NCBI GenBank assembly: GCA_017960885.1
Contig: JAGCYI010000100.1
Location: 1 to 64,000, forward strand
Direction: 5' to 3'
DNA length: 64,000 nt
Source of the DNA: Bacteroidales bacterium
GTDB lineage: Bacteria > Bacteroidota > Bacteroidia > Bacteroidales > UBA3824
Below, one piece after another: positions 1-8,722 of the stretch. How positions within the stretch are numbered: position 1 is the first letter of the stretch; each line of letters begins with the position of its first letter. The notes beneath the pieces were generated by a model that was given only the letters and a program-made list of their open reading frames with translations, had not been told where the DNA came from and did not search any database. A program made the position numbers and the translations under genes.

Positions 1-136
1 GACCTTCCAACTCGTCGCCGTGCGTGCCTGTAACCACACAGAGGCGTTTCCCCTCGTGTTCGCCCCTGATTTCGTTTTTCTGAATCATCAGTTTCTCATC
101 GGCAGGCAGTTTTGCAGAAAGTATTGTTTTGATCAT
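1..136 (-). CDS. Succinylglutamate desuccinylase/aspartoacylase-family zinc acylase, N-terminal fragment
   Basis: Only the first 45 codons are in the window; the gene runs off the left edge. The visible end carries GTHGDELEG (His39, Glu42), the pattern that supplies two zinc ligands in the AstE/aspartoacylase branch of the M14 metallopeptidase fold. These enzymes hydrolyse N-acyl or amide bonds of acylated amino acids. The ATG at 136 overlaps the TGA of the upstream transglutaminase gene (133-135) as ATGA, so the two are probably translationally coupled and belong to one four-gene operon with the alpha-E and ATP-grasp genes. There is no signal peptide, which suggests a cytoplasmic enzyme. Substrate is unknown; in this context it might remove or trim what the ATP-grasp adds, which is inference. 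Confidence 0.75.
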   Translation of the reverse strand, partial: MIKTILSAKLPADEKLMIQKNEIRGEHEGKRLCVVTGTHGDELEG

Positions 137-891
137 TTTACTTCAATTTCTATGTTCATTGTTTCGGTGGCATTCCCATAATAAATTCCTCTGTTTAGCG
201 GGCAGTCGGCGGCGTCGCGGCCGTGGGCTATTTTGATGTAACCGTTTGTTACAAAGAAGTTTTCGGTGGCGTCGAAGGCGTGCCAACAGCCGTCGTAAAA
301 TGCCTCTGTCCAAGCGTGACTAAGTTTCAATCCTTTTACATATCCGCTTACATACCGCGCGGTTATTCCGTTGATTCTCAAACAAGTAATCAACACGTGC
401 GACAAATCTTGACAAACGCCGCTTTTCTGTGCAAAAACCTCCGACGATGTGGTTGAAATCGACGTTACAGCAGGTTTGTAGGCTATTTTGTCGTGGACAG
501 CCGCACCGAGGTTTTTGAGAGTTTGTTCGGCGGAAATGCCTGCAAAAGTTTTGGCAAAATCTGTCAGTTCGGCATTGGGCATTGTCAAAGGTGACGGATA
601 TTTGAATACGGGGCAGAATGTTTTGTCTGTCAACGAATTGTCAATCTCTACACGTCCCGAAGAAATCACCGAAAATGTGTTGTGATAATCTTTGATCAAT
701 CCAAACATCGTAGAATTTCCAAAACCATCGATGGCGGTTTGTAGAGACCCAATTTGCGTGTTTGATGCCATCACCTTAACATTCTGTCCCTTACTATTTT
801 CCGGTGTACATCTCAGCAAAAACGAATGATTGTAAACCGGCTGCGAAAATTCCGACGTGCTTTTGTATTCAAAATCCAAAACCTCGCGCAT
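133..891 (-). CDS. Transglutaminase-like cysteine protease/amidase
   Basis: A 252-residue cytoplasmic protein of the transglutaminase-like superfamily. The N-terminal third resembles the beta-rich domain that precedes bacterial transglutaminase cores. The catalytic triad is visible: Cys160 in SGVCQDLSH, His192 in SHAWTEAF and Asp207 in WHAFDATEN. Bacterial members usually act as peptidases or amidases rather than crosslinkers. It lies five bases downstream of the alpha-E gene and overlaps the zinc acylase gene by four bases, so it is the third gene of a tight operon. ATP-grasp, alpha-E and transglutaminase proteins recur together in many bacteria and were proposed by comparative genomics to form peptide-synthesis or peptide-tagging systems; the substrate is not known. 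Confidence 0.85.
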   Translation of the reverse strand: MREVLDFEYKSTSEFSQPVYNHSFLLRCTPENSKGQNVKVMASNTQIGSLQTAIDGFGNSTMFGLIKDYHNTFSVISSGRVEIDNSLTDKTFCPVFKYPSPLTMPNAELTDFAKTFAGISAEQTLKNLGAAVHDKIAYKPAVTSISTTSSEVFAQKSGVCQDLSHVLITCLRINGITARYVSGYVKGLKLSHAWTEAFYDGCWHAFDATENFFVTNGYIKIAHGRDAADCPLNRGIYYGNATETMNIEIEVK

Positions 892-896
892 TTTTG

Positions 897-1586
897 TTAG
901 GCTTTAAACATCGAGTTTATGCAATTGAGAATTTCCACTGTGTCTTTGCCGTCGTTTTTGCCTGTGCGGTGCTCTATCAACTCTTTGAGACGTAGAGTTT
1001 TAGACTCGTCGGTAACTACCGATAGCATTTCGGCGTTGGTGAGCACACCGCCTTTGAGGATTTCATTGATTTTTTCCCAATCAGATTTCAGGCGGATGTT
1101 GAGGTCCAACGATTCCAAACGCCGTCCCAAGCGCAAAAGACTCATTGTGCGGATTTCTACAACGGTTTCGTCGATGCTGCCCCAAAACGACAGCATATAG
1201 TCGGCAACAGGTTGCAACTCACCGATTTTGGCATTTGCGGCGGCACATTTTTTTATCACGTCCAAACCCAAATGAACATACGACAGCGATTCGGAAGTGA
1301 TGTCGTTGCGGAGTTCGATACCGTTGTCAAACGCGTTTACAAGCATATTGTAAATGCTGTACGGATTATCCTTGTCGTAGAGGTAACTGCGCTTAAAATC
1401 CCGACTATCTTTGTAATTATCAGGAATAGAGATATTTGCGCAATACTCACGAAACGCCTCGCCATCCTTGTCGATAGTGGCATCGATGTATTTTTTTACG
1501 GCGTTAATGCTAAGGAAAGTCCTCTCAACATACCTCCCAAGCCAAAACAACCTGTTTGCTTTCGTTAATGAAATTGAACGGTTCAT
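897..1586 (-). CDS. Alpha-E domain protein (DUF403 family)
   Basis: A 229-residue all-helical protein recognised by its N-terminal ANRLFWLGRYVER stretch (residues 10-22), the hallmark of the alpha-E/DUF403 family. The family has no established biochemical activity but is genetically linked to circularly permuted ATP-grasp ligases and transglutaminases, as here. At 229 residues it is shorter than many family members, which are often near 300; both ends look intact, so this is probably a compact Bacteroidetes version. It follows the ATP-grasp gene after an 80-base gap filled with short AT-rich repeats, and precedes the transglutaminase gene by five bases. The role of a partner or scaffold for the ligase is inference. 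Confidence 0.85.
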   Translation of the reverse strand: MNRSISLTKANRLFWLGRYVERTFLSINAVKKYIDATIDKDGEAFREYCANISIPDNYKDSRDFKRSYLYDKDNPYSIYNMLVNAFDNGIELRNDITSESLSYVHLGLDVIKKCAAANAKIGELQPVADYMLSFWGSIDETVVEIRTMSLLRLGRRLESLDLNIRLKSDWEKINEILKGGVLTNAEMLSVVTDESKTLRLKELIEHRTGKNDGKDTVEILNCINSMFKA

Positions 1587-1589
1587 ATT

Positions 1590-1666
1590 TTAATTACGAA
1601 TTATGAATTACGAATTACGAATTACGAATATTGAATTATGCATTATGAATTATGCATTATGCATTC
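1590..1666. repeat. AT-rich short tandem/dispersed repeats between ATP-grasp and alpha-E genes
   Basis: The spacer contains 8-9 base near-tandem units of the form GAATTACGA/GAATTATGA (about 1592-1630), followed by GAATTATGCATTATGAATT at 1633 and more of the same unit to 1666. Read on the minus strand, the second part matches the repeat found at 9567-9598 and 26867-26921. It is a dispersed, low-complexity repeat family without coding potential. Confidence 0.8.
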
Positions 1667-2980
1667 TTACTCCATCACCCACGTATCCTTAAATCCTCCA
1701 CCTTGCGATGAGTTGACTATAAACGAGTCGGGGTTGCGGGAGAAGCGGGTGAGGCCGCATTTCCACACTTCGGTCTCTTCGCCGGAGACAACGTAGGCGC
1801 GGAGGTCGGCTTTGCGTTCAACGATTTGGTCGCCTTCAAAAATAGGTAAGTCGTTGAAATCCACCACTTCTTGTGCTATCCATCGGCGCGGCTGAGTGAT
1901 TACAAGGTTGCGAATCTCTTCGAGTTTTTCTCTTGACAATTTTTCGCAGAAGATTACGCCGTAGCCGCCTGCCTCTGCAACGTCCTTGATAACAAGGCGT
2001 TTGAGGTTGTCGAGCACAAATTTTCTGTCCTCCTCGTAAAACGGCAGATAGGTGGGGGCGTTGTGCAAAATAGGTTCTTCGCCAAGATAGTATTTTATCA
2101 TTTTGGGGACAAAATAATATATTCCCTTGTCGTCTGCCACGCCGTTGCCGGGCGCGTTGATGATGGCGAGGTTGCCCTTGCGGTATACCTGCATAATGTT
2201 CGGCACACCGAGAAGCGAGTCGGCATTAAACACAAGCGGGTCGAGATACTCGTCGGAAATGCGTCGGTAAACTGCGCTAACTCTTTGTTTTTCGTTACCA
2301 ATTCCGATATAATAAAGCATATCGTCTTCAACCCTAAGTTCTGAATTTTCTGCCAATACCGCGCCCGTTTTTTCGGCAAAATACGAATGTTCAAAATATG
2401 CCGAATTGTAGCGTCCGGGGGTGAGGATTACGTTGATGCCGTCGCCGGTTTTCACATAGTCCATCATATTTTTGAGCATCTTGGCGTAGTTGCGGTTGTC
2501 GGCTACGGCGTTGGTTTCAAATGTTGATGGCGACACGTTTCGCGTTATCTCTCTCGCTATCAGCGGATACGACGCACCCGAAGGAATACGTAGGTTGTCT
2601 TCCAAGATGTACCATTCGTCGTTTTTGCCGTGCACCAAGTCGATGCCCGAAATGTGCGAATAGATGTTTTTCGACGGTTTAATTCCCTCGCAGAAAGGAA
2701 GATAGCCCGACGACGAGAATACGAAATCCTCCGGCACAACATTTTCCTTTATGATCTGTTTCTGAGAATAAACGTCCGCCAAAAATAGATTGAGAGCCTT
2801 AACACGTTGTACAAGGCCTTTTTCTAAAAATTTCCACTCCGAGGCAGAAATCTTGCGCGGAATCGGGTCGAAAGGAAAAATTTGTTCCTTAAATTCGCCG
2901 TTTTTGTAAATTCCGAATCTTACTCCGTAACGCTTCATCCAATTGTTTACGGTGTCTCTCTGTGTTATTAATCCGTCCAT
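1667..2980 (-). CDS. Circularly permuted ATP-grasp ligase (DUF404/DUF407-type)
   Basis: A 437-residue protein of the circularly permuted ATP-grasp family. Diagnostic stretches are the central DLVHGKNDEWYILEDNLR region (about 114-131), and the C-terminal VNSSQGGGFKDTWV end that is highly conserved in this family. ATP-grasp enzymes join a carboxylate to an amine through an acyl-phosphate; this branch is predicted to make amide or peptide bonds, but no substrate is established. It is the first gene of the operon with alpha-E, transglutaminase and zinc acylase genes. A promoter -7 box lies upstream at 3004-3011. No signal peptide, so cytoplasmic. Assignment to family is firm; function is inferred. 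Confidence 0.85.
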   Translation of the reverse strand: MDGLITQRDTVNNWMKRYGVRFGIYKNGEFKEQIFPFDPIPRKISASEWKFLEKGLVQRVKALNLFLADVYSQKQIIKENVVPEDFVFSSSGYLPFCEGIKPSKNIYSHISGIDLVHGKNDEWYILEDNLRIPSGASYPLIAREITRNVSPSTFETNAVADNRNYAKMLKNMMDYVKTGDGINVILTPGRYNSAYFEHSYFAEKTGAVLAENSELRVEDDMLYYIGIGNEKQRVSAVYRRISDEYLDPLVFNADSLLGVPNIMQVYRKGNLAIINAPGNGVADDKGIYYFVPKMIKYYLGEEPILHNAPTYLPFYEEDRKFVLDNLKRLVIKDVAEAGGYGVIFCEKLSREKLEEIRNLVITQPRRWIAQEVVDFNDLPIFEGDQIVERKADLRAYVVSGEETEVWKCGLTRFSRNPDSFIVNSSQGGGFKDTWVME

Positions 2981-3003
2981 AATGTTATTATTTTATTCGT
3001 TTC

Positions 3004-3011
3004 AAAAATAT
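3004..3011 (-). promoter_or_regulatory. Promoter -7 box of the ATP-grasp operon
   Basis: On the minus strand the sequence reads TATTTTTG, a perfect match to the Bacteroidetes -7 consensus TAnnTTTG, 23 bases upstream of the ATP-grasp start. I see no clear TTTG -33 element. The rest of 2981-3135 is AT-rich and holds no gene. Confidence 0.5.
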
Positions 3012-3135
3012 AATAAAAAAACGGCGTTTAAAACACTCTGAGCGGCATTTAAGGGAATAACTTAGTGTGGTATAAGTAAAAATACTGAGTGGATTTACTG
3101 ATAATTGATTTTTGGTGAATATTATTGAAAATATC

Positions 3136-5210
3136 TTAAACCCTGATACCAATCATGGTCATGTCATCTATAAGGGGACGGCCGTTGCGCCAGTCGTCGA
3201 TTGCTTTTTCAAGAAGACGGCATTGGGTTTCGGTAGAACGGTAATAGTTTGTCTTTAAGAAGTTTACGAGTCCTTTGCTTGAAAACTTGCGGCCTATGAT
3301 GTTGGCTATTTTGTGGTTTGATGTGTCGGTGATTTCACCACCGGGCTGGTCTTGTATGCCATCGGAAAAAGTATATACCATATCGCCCTTTTCTAATGGC
3401 TGGATAAAGGTTGTAAAATGTTCTATTTCAACCACATAAAAACCCACAGGCATAGAGTCGCCCCTAAGTTTGTGCACCTCGCCACGGCGTATGAGGTATG
3501 CTGTCTGGTTGGCTGTGGCGTACCGCATCTCCATTGCTTCAAAATCGAAACTGCAGATGGTCATGTCCATGCCTTCTCCAATTGCGCTCTGGTTGCCCGA
3601 GGTGAGTGTAGATTTTACAAAGTCGCGCATGCGGTCGAGAATGGTGCCAGGGTTTTCGGCATCCTTTTCGGTAACGCAAAACTCTTTGAGCGCCGAAATG
3701 CCCAGCATCGACAGGCACGCACCAGGAATACCGTGTCCAGTGCAGTCGGCGGTAACCAACACGTGGTATCTGCCGCATTGTGTCACATGGTAAAAGTCGC
3801 CGCTGAGTATGTCGCGGGGACGGTAGAATACGAAGTTTTCGGGAAACAGACGGTTGATCTCTTTTTGTGCCGTAATTGCCGCTTTTTGTATCCGCTGAGC
3901 GTATGCTATGCTTCGGTACAACTTTTTGTTTACATCCGACAACTGCTGGTTGGAGCGGTGCTTGATTTTTAATGCCATTATGATAACGAATACGAGAAGC
4001 ACAGCGAGAATGAGTCCCACCACAAGCGATGTGATAATGGTTTGCAGTTGTGTTTTTTCGGCTTCAAGACGGCTGTTTTCCGCCTGCTGTATTTTGCTCT
4101 CCTGCTCGGCTTTGAAGTCTGCAATCACGTTCATTGTGCTGTCGTTGGCTGACGAAATGCGGTATTCGTGCATTATTTTAAAATTGTCGTAGGCTTCTTT
4201 ATAGTTGCCCAAATAGGCATATTCTTCAGAAAGTTGCCCGTAGTATTGCGTGAGCATCGCAACGCCTTCGCCTAATTCTAACAGCGGCTTGCAGTCGATA
4301 AGTGTTTTTAATGCTTCTTCGTGCTGGTTGCAGAACGACAGGTAGCGGGAGTAGTATATGGATTTGAATATTTCAGAACTATACACGCCGTTGTAAATGA
4401 AGTAGTTGCCTATTTTTTTGATGTAGAAGAAACTGCTGTCGGCATATTTCTTTTCGCCAGTTTCTTGGGCAAAGTTTATGTATGTGGCTGTGAGTCCGAG
4501 ATATGTGGCGTATTTGATGTAGATGTAGTAGGGGTCGGAGGTGGTGGCAGTGTCGAAAATCTGCACCGATTTGCGAAGATATTCGAGCGCGTTTTTTTTA
4601 GCGCCGGTTTCGGTTTCGGCAAAGGCTATGTTTTGATAGTCGAACGCCATATCGAGGTAGTTGCCTGATAATGAATCTATTTCAAGGGCGTAAAGGTAGT
4701 ATTTGCGGGCGGTTATAGGAAAGCCGAGGTCAACATTTACCGCACCTATCGACTGGTAGGTGTACGCAATGTTGGCTGTGTCGTGAAGATCGGTATAGAT
4801 GTCGAGCGCCATATCAAAGTAGTAGAAAATGCTGTCCTTGATGTCGACGTCGTGGTAGCATTTGGCGGCTAGGATATAGTTGCGGGCTATTTCAGACTTG
4901 TTGCCTATTTTTTTGTTAATGTCCAATGCCATAAGGCAATAGTTCAACGCGTCTGTCGACTTGTTTTGCATGTAATACGACTTGCTTATGCAGAAATAGT
5001 TTGAGGCAACGAGCGTGAAGTCGGTTTCGTTGCAGTATTTGAGCGAGAGATTGGCAAAATAGATAGCCGAGTCGATGTTTTATTGGATGCAATATCGTTG
5101 TAATACGACGCCTTGTCGCTGTCGTTGGGTGGAACTGGTGGGTTTTGTGCGGAAACGTTCCACTGTATCATCGTTGTTATTGATATAAGTATTGCAAATA
5201 GGCGTTGCAT
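3136..5210 (-). pseudogene. TPR-SpoIIE (PP2C-type) phosphatase, single apparent frameshift
   Basis: Two minus-strand frames belong to one gene. The first (4986-5210) begins with a signal peptide ending in VSAQ and runs into YYNDIASNK; the second (in frame to 3136) continues with NIDSAIYFANLSLKYC, a TPR helix, upstream of its first ATG. The frames would join if the T4 run at 5078-5081 had one more base. The joined product, about 690 residues, has TPR repeats, one membrane segment followed by a coiled coil, and a C-terminal SpoIIE/PP2C phosphatase with SGDFYHV, DCTGHGIPGA and TFSDGIQD, the metal-binding acidic motifs. It would be a membrane-anchored serine phosphatase with a periplasmic TPR sensor. 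A real mutation, a phase-variable run and a sequencing error are all possible. If translated from 4971, a 611-residue protein without the signal peptide would result. Confidence 0.75.
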
Positions 5211-5229
5211 AAGTTTCTAATAAATTACA

Positions 5230-5266
5230 AAAACGCCGCAAAAAGGTGTTCCTTCTGCGGCGTTTT
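5230..5266 (-). terminator. Intrinsic terminator of ffh-folD
   Basis: An 11-base arm AAAACGCCGCA (5230-5240) pairs with TGCGGCGTTTT (5256-5266). On the minus strand it is followed by a T-run, 22 bases after the folD stop. Confidence 0.85.
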
Positions 5267-5287
5267 TATATTGTGCTTCTTAAAACC

Positions 5288-6154
5288 TTATCTCTGTTTT
5301 GCGGCTTTGAGAGTGTTTTTGAGCAGCGAGCAAATCGTCATAGGACCTACGCCGCCCGGTACCGGTGTTATATACGAACATTTGGGCGATACTGTTTCAA
5401 AATCTACGTCGCCTTTTAGTCTGAAACCAGATTTTGTGTCGGCGCAGGGAACACGTGTGGTGCCCACGTCGATAACAGCGGCTCCCTCTTTTACCATATC
5501 GGCTGTAACGAAACCGGGACGACCGAGCGCTGCCACCAAAATGTCGGCTGTGCGGGCAATCTCTTTGAGGTTTTCGGTACGGCTGTGGCATACGGTAACA
5601 GTGGCATCGATGCCCTTCTGGCTCATAAGAATGCTCAGCGGACGTCCTACTATATTGCTGCGGCCTATGATTACGCAGTGCTTGCCCGAAGTTTCTATCT
5701 TATAGCGTTTTATAAGGTCAACTATTCCCGAAGGAGTAGCCGAAACAAAGGTGTCTAATCCAGCAACCAGACGACCGAGGTTTACGGGATGGAATCCGTC
5801 AACGTCTTTTTTGGGCGAAATGGCCTCGATTATCTTCTGCTCGTCGATATGTTTTGGAAGGGGCAGTTGCACAATAAAACCGTCAACGTCGGGGTCGTTG
5901 TTGAGTTTTGCCACAGTGTCGAGAATCTGCTGCTCGGTGGCGTCGTCTTCGAACCTTATGAGCGAAGATTTGAAACCAACCTCCTCGCACGATTTTATTT
6001 TGTGGGCCACGTAGGTTTCGCTGCCACCGTCGTGACCAACAAGCACAGCAGCAAGGTGCGGGGCGCGTTTGCCTGCCGAGGTCATCTGCTTAACTTCCTG
6101 AGCTATTTCGGCTTTGATTTCTGCCGATGTCTGTTTTCCGTCTATGAGTGTCAT
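5288..6154 (-). CDS. folD: Methylenetetrahydrofolate dehydrogenase / methenyltetrahydrofolate cyclohydrolase
   Basis: A 288-residue bifunctional enzyme that interconverts 5,10-methylene-, methenyl- and 10-formyl-tetrahydrofolate in the cytosol, supplying one-carbon units for purine and formyl-methionine synthesis. The catalytic Tyr48-x3-Lys52 (YVAHK), the QLPLPKHI loop, the NADP-binding [14 protein letters not shown] and the C-terminal [14 protein letters not shown] are all present, and length is typical. It starts 14 bases after the ffh stop and is followed by a strong terminator, so it is the last gene of an ffh-folD operon. The product of this pathway is used by PurH, also in this window. 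Confidence 0.97.
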   Translation of the reverse strand: MTLIDGKQTSAEIKAEIAQEVKQMTSAGKRAPHLAAVLVGHDGGSETYVAHKIKSCEEVGFKSSLIRFEDDATEQQILDTVAKLNNDPDVDGFIVQLPLPKHIDEQKIIEAISPKKDVDGFHPVNLGRLVAGLDTFVSATPSGIVDLIKRYKIETSGKHCVIIGRSNIVGRPLSILMSQKGIDATVTVCHSRTENLKEIARTADILVAALGRPGFVTADMVKEGAAVIDVGTTRVPCADTKSGFRLKGDVDFETVSPKCSYITPVPGGVGPMTICSLLKNTLKAAKQR

Positions 6155-6168
6155 ATTATATAAGGTGT

Positions 6169-7506
6169 TTATCTATGTCTTCCCAAGCCCGACATCATAC
6201 CCATAAGACGGCGTCCGCCTCCGCCTGAGAGCATTTTCATCATTTTGCGGGTCTCTTCAAACTGTTTGAGAAGGCGGTTTACAACTGCAACGTCGGTGCC
6301 CGAGCCAGCGGCTATGCGGCGGCGGCGCGAACCGTTGATAATGTCAGGATGTTCGCGTTCGAACGGGGTCATCGACTTGATGATTGCCTCAATCTCTTTG
6401 AATGCGTCGTCGCTGATGTCGAGGTTTTTGATAGCCTTGCCCACGCCAGGAATCATAGCGGCGAGGTCTTTGAGGCTACCCATCTTCTTGATCTGCTGTA
6501 TCTGGTCGAGAAAATCGTTGAAGTTGAACTGGTCTTTGCGGATTTTCTGTTGCAGTTTGGCTGCTTCCTCAGCGTCGTATTGGGCTTGCAGGCGTTCTGC
6601 CAAAGAAACGATGTCGCCCATGCCGAGAATACGGTCGGCCATACGTGCAGGGTAGAATATGTCGAGGGCGTCGATTTTTTCGCCCGATGATACGAACTTG
6701 ATAGGCTTGTCAACAGTGTATCGGATAGAGAGGGCAGCACCACCGCGGGTGTCACCGTCGAGTTTTGTGAGCACCACGCCGTCGAAGTTGAGTCGGTCGT
6801 TGAATGCCTTTGCGGTGTTTACTGCGTCCTGACCTGTCATAGAGTCTACTACGAACAGAATCTCGGTGGGTTTTGTCTCGTTTTTGATGTTTGAGATCTC
6901 GGTCATCATCTCCTCGTCAACAGCCAGACGACCAGCGGTATCGATGATTACCACGTCGTTGCCGTTTTCCTTTGCCTGCTTTATGGCGTCGCGGGCAATT
7001 TTTACGGGGTTCTTTTCGCCTTCTACAGTATAAACGGGAACATCAATTTGCGCTGCGAGCACTTTCAACTGGTCGATAGCGGCAGGACGGTAAACGTCGC
7101 CAGCCACGAGCAAGGGTTTCTTGCCTTTTTTGCTTTTTACAAAGTTGGCGAATTTGCCAGAGAAAGTTGTCTTACCAGAACCTTGCAGACCGGCTATAAG
7201 GATGATAGCGGGGTCGGCTTTGAGGTTCACTTCCGATTCGGTAGTACCCATAAGAGTGATAAGTTCGTCGTGCACGATCTTGATCATCAACTGGGTAGGG
7301 TTAAGTTGACCCTGAACTTCGGAACCGAGTGCTTTTTCTTTTACGTTGTTGGTAAAATCCTTAACAATGTTGTAGTTAACGTCGGCGTCGAGCAAAGCGC
7401 GGCGTACGTCTTTAAGTGCGTCCACAACGTTGATTTCGGTAAGTTTGCCGTCGCCTTTTATCTTTTTGAACGACTGTTCGAGTTTTTCGCTTAGACTTTC
7501 AAACAT
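6169..7506 (-). CDS. ffh: Signal recognition particle GTPase Ffh
   Basis: A 445-residue SRP54 homologue that binds signal sequences of nascent membrane and exported proteins and docks with FtsY. The N domain covers about residues 1-90; the G domain has the P-loop GLQGSGKTT (106-114), DTAGR and [10 protein letters not shown] motifs; the methionine-rich M domain follows from about 300 and ends with a glycine/methionine-rich tail containing GGGGRR. The length is standard. A good promoter is upstream at 7573-7603. It is cotranscribed with folD. No SRP RNA gene was seen nearby. Confidence 0.97.
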   Translation of the reverse strand: MFESLSEKLEQSFKKIKGDGKLTEINVVDALKDVRRALLDADVNYNIVKDFTNNVKEKALGSEVQGQLNPTQLMIKIVHDELITLMGTTESEVNLKADPAIILIAGLQGSGKTTFSGKFANFVKSKKGKKPLLVAGDVYRPAAIDQLKVLAAQIDVPVYTVEGEKNPVKIARDAIKQAKENGNDVVIIDTAGRLAVDEEMMTEISNIKNETKPTEILFVVDSMTGQDAVNTAKAFNDRLNFDGVVLTKLDGDTRGGAALSIRYTVDKPIKFVSSGEKIDALDIFYPARMADRILGMGDIVSLAERLQAQYDAEEAAKLQQKIRKDQFNFNDFLDQIQQIKKMGSLKDLAAMIPGVGKAIKNLDISDDAFKEIEAIIKSMTPFEREHPDIINGSRRRRIAAGSGTDVAVVNRLLKQFEETRKMMKMLSGGGGRRLMGMMSGLGRHR

Positions 7507-7572
7507 TTATATTCTGCTATTAAGTTGTAATTCAGTTATTTAATATCATAAAGCGCAATACTGCGCAATGCG

Positions 7573-7603
7573 CAAAAATAAAAATAATTTTATTTACTAC
7601 AAA
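7573..7603 (-). promoter_or_regulatory. Promoter of ffh-folD
   Basis: On the minus strand: TTTG (7600-7603), a 19-base spacer, then TATTTTTG (7573-7580), a full match to the Bacteroidetes -33/-7 pattern. The untranslated leader of about 65 bases contains several GCGCAAT-like steps (7552-7573) but no riboswitch I recognise. Confidence 0.7.
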
Positions 7604-7619
7604 GTTTTTTTGGTAGGAT

Positions 7620-7651
7620 AAAAAAAACCCGACTTTGTTTTCAAAGCCGGG
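7620..7651 (-). terminator. Terminator of the lipoprotein gene
   Basis: On the minus strand CCCGGCTTTG pairs with CAAAGTCGGG (one G-T pair) around an AAAA loop, followed by a run of eight T. It lies 29 bases after the stop of the gene ending at 7680. Confidence 0.85.
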
Positions 7652-7679
7652 ATTTTTAAAGAATTATTATAAATTGTGA

Positions 7680-8339
7680 TTATTCGCGTTCGCTGTCGAT
7701 GCGGGTCATTTCGAGTTTAGAGTTGTCGCCAGAAGTCAAAGTCATGCTTTCTTCGCTGAGGTTTTCAACGCCCCAAGGCATGTAGAAAGAGCTTTCGCCG
7801 TTTTTAACTTCGAATTCGATGGTGTTGTTGTCTTTCATACGCCAAGATTTGAATTCGGTTTTCTGACCTTTGCCAACGTTTTTGCATTTGCCGCTCTTGC
7901 GGAGTTCGAATGTGATTTCGTTGTTGGCTGTACCCCATTTGCCGAGGAGTTTTTTGAAGTTAGCTGCCTGCGAAAGGTCGAGAGATTTAGCATTGTCGGT
8001 AGCAGCTTTGTTAGCACCTTCAGCTTCAATGTATTTGATGATGATGGGCTCGCCTTCGATAAGTTCCTCACCAGGATTGGGGATAGAAACTGTGATGGTT
8101 TGACCTTCGGCGTTGCGGATTACGTAGTCGTTGCCGTTGATAGATTCGATCCAGCCTTGGAAAGATTTAGCAGATGCAAGTGCCTGCTCTTCTGCTGCTG
8201 CCTGCTGAGCTGCTGCGTCTTGAGCTGCTGTTTGTTCTGTGCCTTCGGTGGCGTTGCCTTCTGCGTTGTTGTTGTTGCCGCTCTTGCAAGATGCGAGAGC
8301 CAATGCAGCTACTGCTGCTACATAAAATAACTTTTTCAT
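7680..8339 (-). CDS. Lipocalin-like lipoprotein
   Basis: A 219-residue predicted lipoprotein: signal peptide MKKLFYVAAVAALALASC with lipid-anchored Cys18, then an Asn/Glu/Ala/Gln-rich low-complexity linker (about 20-58). The C-terminal half has a LLGKWGTANNEITFELRKSG pattern (about 131-150) and WRMKDNNTIEFE, typical of small lipocalin-like beta-barrels of Bacteroidetes. The role is unknown; such proteins sit in the outer membrane. It is a single-gene unit with its own promoter (8388-8416) and terminator (7620-7651). Confidence 0.7.
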   Translation of the reverse strand: MKKLFYVAAVAALALASCKSGNNNNAEGNATEGTEQTAAQDAAAQQAAAEEQALASAKSFQGWIESINGNDYVIRNAEGQTITVSIPNPGEELIEGEPIIIKYIEAEGANKAATDNAKSLDLSQAANFKKLLGKWGTANNEITFELRKSGKCKNVGKGQKTEFKSWRMKDNNTIEFEVKNGESSFYMPWGVENLSEESMTLTSGDNSKLEMTRIDSERE

Positions 8340-8387
8340 AGTAGTAAATAAATTTAATATTGTTTTTATATTTTTTATTTAACACCG

Positions 8388-8416
8388 CAAAATTATAAAA
8401 AATCTGATTGTGCAAA
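8388..8416 (-). promoter_or_regulatory. Promoter of the lipocalin-like lipoprotein gene
   Basis: On the minus strand: TTTG (8413-8416), a 17-base spacer, then TAATTTTG (8388-8395), 48 bases upstream of the start codon. Bases 8417-8519 are AT-rich with nothing else recognised. Confidence 0.55.
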
Positions 8417-8519
8417 CTTTTTTTTGCCTGATTTGTTAAAAAAAATTAAAAAAAAGTGCTTTTATTGACAATCTGTCTCACCTATATTTATTTTATTAAT
8501 AAAAAAAAACGACTCTTGT

Positions 8520-8551
8520 TTTGGAGAATAAAAAAAAAGCCCTTATTTTTG
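8520..8551 (+). promoter_or_regulatory. Promoter of the aromatic amino acid operon
   Basis: TTTG (8520-8523), a 20-base spacer and TATTTTTG (8544-8551) match the Bacteroidetes -33/-7 consensus. Transcription would start near 8555, about 18 bases ahead of the leader peptide. Confidence 0.75.
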
Positions 8552-8572
8552 CGCCGTTAAAACGAAAATAAG

Positions 8573-8635
8573 ATGAAACAGAACAACAAGATTTATTTTA
8601 TTTATTATTATCACTTTAGCGGCTTAGCGAGGTGA
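8573..8635 (+). CDS. Tyr/Phe-rich leader peptide of the pheA operon attenuator
   Basis: A 20-codon open frame, MKQNNKIYFIYYYHFSGLAR, ending with TGA at 8633-8635. Nine consecutive residues (7-15) contain four Tyr and two Phe, a composition expected only by design for a control peptide of phenylalanine/tyrosine synthesis. It sits between a consensus promoter and an intrinsic terminator and its last codons contain GCGAGG (8627-8632), complementary to the 5' arm of that terminator. Stalling at the aromatic codons would leave this segment free and allow read-through into pheA; a ribosome reaching the stop would cover it. Not recorded as a gene by length-based methods. Confidence 0.75.
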   Translation: MKQNNKIYFIYYYHFSGLAR

Positions 8636-8706
8636 TATTTCTTTGTTGTATATGTTTATGATATAAAGATTTAGAGCCTCGCCAAGCAATACGGCGAGGT
8701 TTTTTT
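8627..8706 (+). promoter_or_regulatory. Attenuator: antiterminator/terminator pair ahead of pheA
   Basis: Terminator: CCTCGCC (8677-8683) pairs with GGCGAGG (8693-8699), followed by seven T (8700-8706), 17 bases before the pheA ATG. Antiterminator: GCGAGG (8627-8632), at the end of the leader peptide, can pair instead with CCTCGC (8677-8682). The two structures exclude each other. Confidence 0.75.
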
Positions 8707-8722
8707 GTTAATTATAAAAAAA

